A DNA stretch of 64,000 bases, from positions 62,001-126,000 of the forward strand of contig NZ_JACGAG010000008.1 in assembly GCF_014050525.1 (NCBI RefSeq), in the 5' to 3' direction. The notes under the pieces were generated by a model, which searched no databases, was not told the DNA's origin, and was given only the letters and a program-made list of their open reading frames with translations. Position numbers and translations under genes: made by a program. Below, piece by piece: positions 58,754 through 64,000 of the stretch. Position 1 is the first letter of the stretch. Each line of letters starts with the position of its first letter. The stretch is from Clostridium sp. cel8 (GTDB lineage Bacteria > Bacillota > Clostridia > Clostridiales > Clostridiaceae).

Positions 58754-59545
58754 TTATTTATTATACATCCTAATAACTTTTTTTGTAGACTCAAGTAAAT
58801 CTATGAGTTCAAATACTTCTCCTTCTTCAAGAAGTTTATTCAATTCTTTTTGATATCTAGTTGATTCTGCAAGTTTACCCATTGAAGATAGTGTAATTAT
58901 ATTATTCATTATATCCGATACTATACTAGATTTAACTTCAAATAGCTTTTGTGCATCTTTTATTTCATCTTTAATTTCTAACATTTGTCTATCCAAGTTA
59001 AAAGCAAGATCAGCAGTACTTTTTAATCTATCTTTAATATAGTCAGGTATTTCATGTTTATACTTATAATTTAAAGAATGCTCTATAGTAGCCCAAAAAT
59101 TCATTGCCAATGTTCTTATTTGAATTTCAGCAAGTATAACCTGCTGCCCTTCTACCATATTTATTGGATACTTTATTATCACATGATAACTCCTATATCC
59201 GCTTTCCTTTACATTAGTTACATAATCTTTCTCATAAACTATACTCATATCTTTTCTATTTCTAAGTATTTCAACTACTCTTTGAATGTCATCTACAAAC
59301 TGGCACATAACCCTTATGCCTGCTATATCTTCCATTTCATATTTTATCCTATCAAAAGGTATATTGAATTTATCAGCCTTTTCAAGTATACTAGATATTT
59401 CCTTAACTCTTCCCGTGACAAATTCTATAGGCGAATACTCATTTCTTCTCCTACATTCACGTCTTATACTTTTAATTTTAACTTTTAATTCTTCAACTGC
59501 TTGCTGATAAGGTATTAAAAAATCTTTCCATTCTCCTACTGCCAT
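58754..59545 (-). CDS. relQ: Small alarmone synthetase RelQ-like ((p)ppGpp synthase)
   Basis: The 263-residue protein has the RelA/SpoT synthetase domain without the hydrolase or regulatory domains: MEDIAGIRVMCQFVDDI, ESGYRSYHVIIKYP, LAEIQIRTLAMNFWATIEHSLNYKY. It makes (p)ppGpp or pGpp from GTP/GDP/GMP and ATP. The C-terminal helices are typical of the tetrameric RelQ type. ATG 59545 follows AGAGGTG; the GTG at 59554 is rejected. It may signal from the transcription level rather than from the ribosome. Confidence 0.92.
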   Translation of the reverse strand: MAVGEWKDFLIPYQQAVEELKVKIKSIRRECRRRNEYSPIEFVTGRVKEISSILEKADKFNIPFDRIKYEMEDIAGIRVMCQFVDDIQRVVEILRNRKDMSIVYEKDYVTNVKESGYRSYHVIIKYPINMVEGQQVILAEIQIRTLAMNFWATIEHSLNYKYKHEIPDYIKDRLKSTADLAFNLDRQMLEIKDEIKDAQKLFEVKSSIVSDIMNNIITLSSMGKLAESTRYQKELNKLLEEGEVFELIDLLESTKKVIRMYNK

Positions 59546-59710
59546 ATTCTTCACCTCTATATGGATATGTCTTTATATTTAACAATTTATTATAAACTAA
59601 AATAATTTTATAATAAAAAACATACAAAATCAAAAATATATTAAAAACACTTACAGAATTTTTGATATAATTAAATTATACTATTACTATTGGAAAAGGT
59701 GGAATCTTAA

Positions 59711-60415
59711 ATGTCCGAAAATGAATATAGTTCAATTTTATATAATCCGAAAGAACAAATTCATATGCTGTATGATAAGAAAGTAACCTGTCCTGTATGT
59801 GGAACAGAATTTAAAGCGCGATCTATAAAAAAAGGGTCTTATAGAATTCTTGGTAGGGATTCTGACTTTTTTATAAGATATTCAAAAATAAGTCCTTATT
59901 TCTATGATGTATGGGTATGTGATGAATGTGGATATTCAGCTATAAAAACAGATTTTAAAAAAATACATGATAGAGATACTGAAATAATAAAGGAGAAAAT
60001 TTCTTCTAAATGGCGACCTAAAAATTATCCTCAAGTCTATAACATAGATATTGCTATTCAAAGATACAAACTTTCTCTTTTAAATTACTATGTTTTAAAT
60101 TCAAAAAGTAGTAAAAAGGCAATTAATTGCTTAAAACTTGCCTGGATGTATAGACTTAAAGAAGACAATAAAAAGGAACAGGACTTTTTAAAAAAGGCAC
60201 TTGAAAACCTTTCTAAGGCATATTACAATGAACAATCTCCAATATACGGAATGGATAGCTTTACTATAATGTATCTTATAGGTGAATTAACAAGACGTAC
60301 TGGAAATGAAGAGGACTCCATTATTTGGTTTAGCAAAGTAATAACCTCAAGAACATGTCCATCAAGAATCAAAAACCTAGCAAGAGATCAAAAAGATTTA
60401 ATAAAATCTAAATAG
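59711..60415 (+). CDS. DUF2225 protein
   Basis: The 234-residue protein has an N-terminal zinc-ribbon-like pair of motifs, CPVCGTEF at about 27 and CDECGYSA at about 76, followed by a helical, TPR-like C-terminal half (KKAINCLKLAWMYRLKED, SIIWFSKVIT). It belongs to DUF2225, whose function is unknown. A GGAAAAGGTGG site precedes ATG 59711. It is monocistronic. Confidence 0.88.
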   Translation: MSENEYSSILYNPKEQIHMLYDKKVTCPVCGTEFKARSIKKGSYRILGRDSDFFIRYSKISPYFYDVWVCDECGYSAIKTDFKKIHDRDTEIIKEKISSKWRPKNYPQVYNIDIAIQRYKLSLLNYYVLNSKSSKKAINCLKLAWMYRLKEDNKKEQDFLKKALENLSKAYYNEQSPIYGMDSFTIMYLIGELTRRTGNEEDSIIWFSKVITSRTCPSRIKNLARDQKDLIKSK

Positions 60416-60446
60416 ATAGATTTATAAATAAATTGTTAAATAAAAA

Positions 60447-60480
60447 GAGGACATAATTATTTCACACAATATATGTCCTC
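60447..60480 (-). terminator. Terminator after the phosphoesterase gene
   Basis: On the minus strand GAGGACATA and TATGTCCTC pair (9 bp) followed by TTTTTATTT. It also lies just past the DUF2225 stop on the other strand, where the tail is weaker. Confidence 0.7.
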
Positions 60481-60505
60481 AATCTATGTATTTAAAAATA
60501 ATATT

Positions 60506-61192
60506 TTAAATTATCTTTATAGGATCAAAGTCTATATTATCGCAAGATGTTAGTATATATTCTACACCATCAATATTTCCAACTACTGCTTTTGAAAGTG
60601 CATCACCATGAATATGTCCATATATTACCTTTTTTACTCCATATTCTTTAAATACATCTATAAATCCTGAATCAATAAATTTTTCTCCTATAGGTGGATA
60701 ATGCATCATTACAATAAATTTATTATAACCTTCTCTCACTGCAGAATTTAAAGAATTTTTTAGTCTTAATATTTCTCTATTATAAATTTTCTCGTCATGA
60801 CTTGTAAAATTCTCACTTCCAGGACAAATCCAACCCCTTGTACCACATATAGCATAATCCTCATATGTAAAAAAATTATTTTGAATAAAATCCATATCCG
60901 AATACAAATTATTCAATTTAGTTATACTGGTCCACCAATAGTCATGATTGCCCTTAACAAATATTTTTCTCCCTGGCAATTCATGAACCCATTTTAAATC
61001 CATAAGACCACTATCCATATGCATGGCCCAAGATATATCTCCAGATATTAAAACAGTATCAGTTTTTTCTATTTTTTTTGTCCAATTTGCATATATTTTT
61101 TTATCATGTTCAAACCATGAATCCCCAAATACATCCATTGGCTTACTTCCACTTACATCTAAATGTAAGTCAGATATAGCAAATAAACTCAC
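60506..61192 (-). CDS. Calcineurin-like metallophosphoesterase
   Basis: The 228-residue protein has the metallophosphoesterase motifs SDLHLD, GDISWAMH, KGNHDYWW, MHYPPI and GHIHGDA in order, so it binds two metals and cleaves a phosphoester. The substrate is unknown; it resembles uncharacterised Firmicute phosphohydrolases. The start is GTG 61192, five bases from AGAGGTG. Confidence 0.87.
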   Translation of the reverse strand: MSLFAISDLHLDVSGSKPMDVFGDSWFEHDKKIYANWTKKIEKTDTVLISGDISWAMHMDSGLMDLKWVHELPGRKIFVKGNHDYWWTSITKLNNLYSDMDFIQNNFFTYEDYAICGTRGWICPGSENFTSHDEKIYNREILRLKNSLNSAVREGYNKFIVMMHYPPIGEKFIDSGFIDVFKEYGVKKVIYGHIHGDALSKAVVGNIDGVEYILTSCDNIDFDPIKII

Positions 61193-61244
61193 TCAATCAC
61201 CTCTACACAACCTATATCTATAATATTTTAAAACTCAAAACTTA

Positions 61245-61508
61245 TCATTTAATTATATTATTATCTATCTCAACTATATAAGCTATTACTCTTGCAACAG
61301 CATCATACAATTCAAAGGGTATATTATCTCCTACATCTACATTTACTAAAAGATTAGCAAGTTCTTTATCATATACTATAGGCACATTTGACTCTGATGC
61401 TTTCTTCAATATATTATCAGCTATTTGACCAATGCCAGCAGCACTAACTATTGGCGCCTTATAATTTGAATCATATTTTAAAGCAGCTGCTTTTTTTCTT
61501 TCATCCAT
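61245..61508 (-). CDS. FlhB C-terminal-like protein (YlqH type)
   Basis: The 87-residue protein matches the cytoplasmic domain of FlhB/EscU export-switch proteins (KKAAALKYDSNYKAPIVSAAGIGQIADNI ... ANLLVNVDVGDNIPFELYDAVARVIAYI) but has no membrane part, and the NPTH autocleavage site is replaced by KAPI. It is the stand-alone type seen as YlqH in Bacillus. It directly follows a FliK-like gene. Its function is unknown. Confidence 0.85.
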   Translation of the reverse strand: MDERKKAAALKYDSNYKAPIVSAAGIGQIADNILKKASESNVPIVYDKELANLLVNVDVGDNIPFELYDAVARVIAYIVEIDNNIIK

Positions 61509-61524
61509 AATCTATACCTCACAA

Positions 61525-63165
61525 TTATGCTCTAGTATTTATAGTTCCTATTTCACTGTCCTGAAAAAAATCTCTACATGTAGATATATTCATCTCTTCA
61601 ATTTTCTCATCAAAATCAATATCTATATTATATCCTAAGTCAGATAAGCTCTCCAGTATTTTTTCTCCATAGGCCTTTAAAAAGTTTATAAATTTCTTTT
61701 CACTTTTTATATTTATATCCATATTTTTATCCTTGACAGTTAAATAAGCATCAACAATACCTAGGTTTTTTGTACTTATAGATGCAGCTATTTTAACATT
61801 TGTACTGTCAATTTTCTTCCCTCTTTTTCTGTCATCTTTTATTATAAATTTGAATCCATAATTATTATTATTAAATTGAAAAGGAAGATCCATGTAATAA
61901 TAGGAATTAGATATTGTATTAAAAATGCGAAAATCATTCATATTGTTATTTAATATATTTATAGCATCAGAATTTACAGTATTATTTGAACTTTTATCGT
62001 CTGTATTTTGCATTACCTTATTTATTGTGTCTTCCATTTCATGAGTCTTTAAGTTTATTTGCTCTTTTATATTATTAGCAATATTATTTATAAGATTTTT
62101 TAACACTAGGTTAGAATTTTTTTCAGGTACATTTAAGCCTTTATTCACATCTATACTGCTTGGGATTTCCTCTTGATTTTTTACACTTTTAAATCTATCT
62201 GAAATGTCTTTCTCTATATTAACTTTACCCTTATCTTGCTGATTTTTTATAGGTTCAACGGTATCTTTTTTCACTTGTTTTTCACCTATATCATCTTTTA
62301 CTGGGGCTATTTCTGATGTATCAGCATTTTTATAGGTTTTATCAATATTTTTCTGCAGTATATTAACATAATTTTCATTTTTCTCTTTAGTATTTATAAA
62401 CGTATCTATAGATGATTTAGAAGAACTTTGTAATTTATTTGTATCTAATTTAAATGCCTTACTTAAATCATTAATTTTTTTATATATAGTAGATGATTTT
62501 TTAAATACTCTGTTAAAACTTTCTATATTTTCACTGTTTATATCTATATTATTTTCAATAAAAGTAAGTACATCTTTAATATCTATTTTTTTTAGATTGT
62601 TAAAAAATTTTTTCAAAACCTTAGTTACATTTTCTCCTTCACTGCTATCAGGTGTTATATTTCTACTTAAAAGGTATTTTTGAATAAATGAATCTTCTTC
62701 TCTAGTATCTGTTTTAATTTTATCCATAAATTCTACAAGACTTTTTATATTAGATATATTTTCCTTAGTAAGTGGTATTTCATATTTTACCATACTTTTG
62801 ATAATTTCATAGTCACTATTACTTAAATCTAAAGATTTTTCCTTTATAAAAGATGCTATGGCATCTTTTATATTATCAGGTGATTTTTGATTTTTTCCAA
62901 CAATTTTTAACTTTAGCTTTCCATTTTCAAAACCATCAACCTGAAATTTTAGCAATTTATTTTTAGATATATCACTTGGATTTTCTATATCCGCAGAAAA
63001 CTTCCACCCATCTAAAAGTTTTAACAATACACTTTGAGATTCCTTATTTAATTCTATAACTCTAGCTAAAAACTTCTCTCCTACTTCAAAGGAGAGTTTA
63101 GTGGATATTTTTTTATTGTTAACACTATAGGTGCTGTTTATATTCCATATTCCTGCCAAATCCAT
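61525..63165 (-). CDS. FliK-like hook-length-control protein (YlqG type)
   Basis: The 546-residue protein has an N-terminal part (1-100) with beta-rich segments (FEVGEKFLARVIELN), a long low-complexity Asn/Lys/Ser-rich middle, and a C-terminal domain (about 400-545) with LGIVDAYLTVKDKNMDINIKSE and LGYNI, as in FliK/Flg_hook C-termini. The following FlhB-like gene supports this. ATG 63165 has an overly close AAAGGG; a TTG at 63159 fits that site better, so the start is unsure. No other flagellar gene is in the window. Confidence 0.72.
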   Translation of the reverse strand: MDLAGIWNINSTYSVNNKKISTKLSFEVGEKFLARVIELNKESQSVLLKLLDGWKFSADIENPSDISKNKLLKFQVDGFENGKLKLKIVGKNQKSPDNIKDAIASFIKEKSLDLSNSDYEIIKSMVKYEIPLTKENISNIKSLVEFMDKIKTDTREEDSFIQKYLLSRNITPDSSEGENVTKVLKKFFNNLKKIDIKDVLTFIENNIDINSENIESFNRVFKKSSTIYKKINDLSKAFKLDTNKLQSSSKSSIDTFINTKEKNENYVNILQKNIDKTYKNADTSEIAPVKDDIGEKQVKKDTVEPIKNQQDKGKVNIEKDISDRFKSVKNQEEIPSSIDVNKGLNVPEKNSNLVLKNLINNIANNIKEQINLKTHEMEDTINKVMQNTDDKSSNNTVNSDAINILNNNMNDFRIFNTISNSYYYMDLPFQFNNNNYGFKFIIKDDRKRGKKIDSTNVKIAASISTKNLGIVDAYLTVKDKNMDINIKSEKKFINFLKAYGEKILESLSDLGYNIDIDFDEKIEEMNISTCRDFFQDSEIGTINTRA

Positions 63166-63234
63166 CACCCTTTATATAAAATACTTTTTCTAAACAAATC
63201 CTTATTTATTTATCGTACATAAATTCAATTTTAT

Positions 63235-63271
63235 AAATAAAAAAATCCAGCACTTACACACAAGTACCGGA
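63235..63271 (-). terminator. Terminator after ribU
   Basis: On the minus strand TCCGGTACTT pairs with AAGTGCTGGA (10 bp, two G-U) around a 6-base loop, followed by TTTTTTT. Confidence 0.85.
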
Positions 63272-63297
63272 CTTCTATTTCTATAATTAGCCATTAA

Positions 63298-63912
63298 CTA
63301 AGCAACTTGTTTACCATCTGCATGTTCACCTTTAAGCACAGGTGCAACACTTTTATAAACCACTAAAGTAAGACCTGTTAATAAAATTCCTTTTAATATA
63401 TTAAAAGGTGCAATAGACCAAAGTATTAAAGTTCCAATTCCTGTAATGTTACCATTTATCCTTGATGCTATATCCACCATTTGACTTATAGGAAAATTAA
63501 ACGCTTTTTCATAAAGAGGCAAAAGCACAAAATAATTTAAAACACATGCTGAAATTGTCATTGCAATTGTACCAACTATAAGACCTACAACTGCATTTAA
63601 CTTTGACTTTTTAAATTTATATATAACTCCAGCTGTAGTTACAAAAACAGACCCTATTATAAAATTTGCCAATTCACCTACAAAAGCAGTTTGACTTGCA
63701 AATATTCCATGAAGTATGTTTTTTAACAATTCTATCATAATTCCAGCCCATGGTCCAAGTGCAAAAGTTCCAATTAAAGCAGGCATATCACTTATATCTA
63801 TTTTTATAAATGATGGGAAAATCGGCAGTGCAAATTCAAAGAACATAAGTACAGTACCAATGACTCCAAGTAGCGATATTTTTACAAGTCTGTTCAATTT
63901 ACTATTTTTCAT
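63298..63912 (-). CDS. ribU: ECF transporter riboflavin-binding S component RibU
   Basis: The 204-residue, six-helix membrane protein is the substrate-binding part of a group II ECF transporter. The segment FFEFALPIFPSFIKIDISDMPALIGTFALGPWAG is the RibU signature. It works with a shared EcfAA'T module encoded elsewhere. ATG 63912 follows GGAGGGTG. The leader at the window edge has a hairpin with a T-run, possibly the end of an FMN riboswitch, but the aptamer would lie outside the window. Confidence 0.9.
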   Translation of the reverse strand: MKNSKLNRLVKISLLGVIGTVLMFFEFALPIFPSFIKIDISDMPALIGTFALGPWAGIMIELLKNILHGIFASQTAFVGELANFIIGSVFVTTAGVIYKFKKSKLNAVVGLIVGTIAMTISACVLNYFVLLPLYEKAFNFPISQMVDIASRINGNITGIGTLILWSIAPFNILKGILLTGLTLVVYKSVAPVLKGEHADGKQVA

Positions 63913-63978
63913 AATTAACACCCTCCTAATTTTAAGTATAATCTTCTGATATACTTTAAAGGGTAATAAAGCATAATA

Positions 63979-64000
63979 AAAAGCTCTAACAAAAGTCAGG
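63979..64000 (-). terminator. Hairpin at window edge upstream of ribU
   Basis: On the minus strand CTGAC pairs with GTTAG (one G-U) around TTTT, followed by AGAGCTTTTTATT. It may be the 3' half of a riboswitch terminator cut by the window edge. Confidence 0.35.

Noticed and set aside
59078-59488. A 136-codon ORF antisense to the alarmone synthetase
   Set aside because: It lies within a highly conserved domain on the other strand and has an AT-driven Tyr/Ile/Phe-rich composition.

Overview
The window is about 64 kb of AT-rich, densely coded chromosome from a low-GC, spore-forming Firmicute, almost certainly Clostridium sensu stricto. Supporting signs are the rpoN-cggR-gap-pgk-tpiA-gpmI-eno-secG-rnr-smpB gene order, a SleB cortex-lytic enzyme, T-box leaders, an M-box, a butanol-type Fe alcohol dehydrogenase and frequent TTG/GTG starts behind strong AGGAGG sites. 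The species cannot be fixed from the sequence alone. No prophage, insertion sequence, CRISPR array or rRNA gene was seen.

Layout. 1-540: the tail of an unknown gene and a MarR regulator. 590-12523 (minus): the central glycolytic operon headed by the repressor CggR, with its operator intact, followed by secG, rnr and smpB; rpoN lies just upstream. 12540-13018: a complex array of 7-bp and about 40-bp repeats in the space where the rpoN promoter should be. 13165-16512: trxB, degV, trmL, a HAD phosphatase and tRNA-Leu(CAG). 16711-21431: a CadB/PotE-like antiporter, a TMEM165/GDT1 transporter, a VanW protein and cinA. 21475-25921 (minus): cysK-cysE behind a cysteine-type T-box, then queG, plsC and nth. 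25979-29716 (minus): sleB, then a magnesium locus in which an M-box riboswitch precedes a membrane-less MgtE-N/CBS protein and an NRAMP-related transporter with altered metal-site motifs. 29748-38709: a RACo-like activator divergent from an alcohol dehydrogenase; a YpdA/YpdB pyruvate-type two-component system with its YhjX-like transporter and a recognisable YpdB-type operator; and a YgiQ radical SAM protein. 38727-47345: lipid kinase, CBS, VTT, pssA, and a polyphosphate group (HD protein, ppx, ppk1). 47335-53043: serine dehydratase, a uridine kinase-like protein, a DUF421/DUF4363 pair, and fba with a CggR-like operator. 53198-55750: a poorly understood CYTH / DUF5685 / J-domain / membrane-protein cluster. 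55833-64000: tRNA-Gln, T-box-leuS, a small alarmone synthetase, DUF2225, a phosphoesterase, FlhB-like and FliK-like orphans, and ribU.

How the genes work together. Two loci 41 kb apart (cggR-gap... and fba) share the element GTCCCAGT-N12-GTCCC, so CggR may control both sides of its ligand fructose-1,6-bisphosphate. The ypdA-ypdB-yhjX group closely matches the E. coli pyruvate-sensing system in protein sequence and in operator half-site and spacing. The bdh and ygiQ genes share an almost identical promoter or operator element. In the polyphosphate group a stand-alone HD protein keeps a histidine motif that the fused HD domain of Ppx has lost. The best candidates for undescribed biology are the DUF5685 cluster, whose protein carries Asp-rich motifs resembling squalene/phytoene synthases, and the dyad element shared by bdh and ygiQ.
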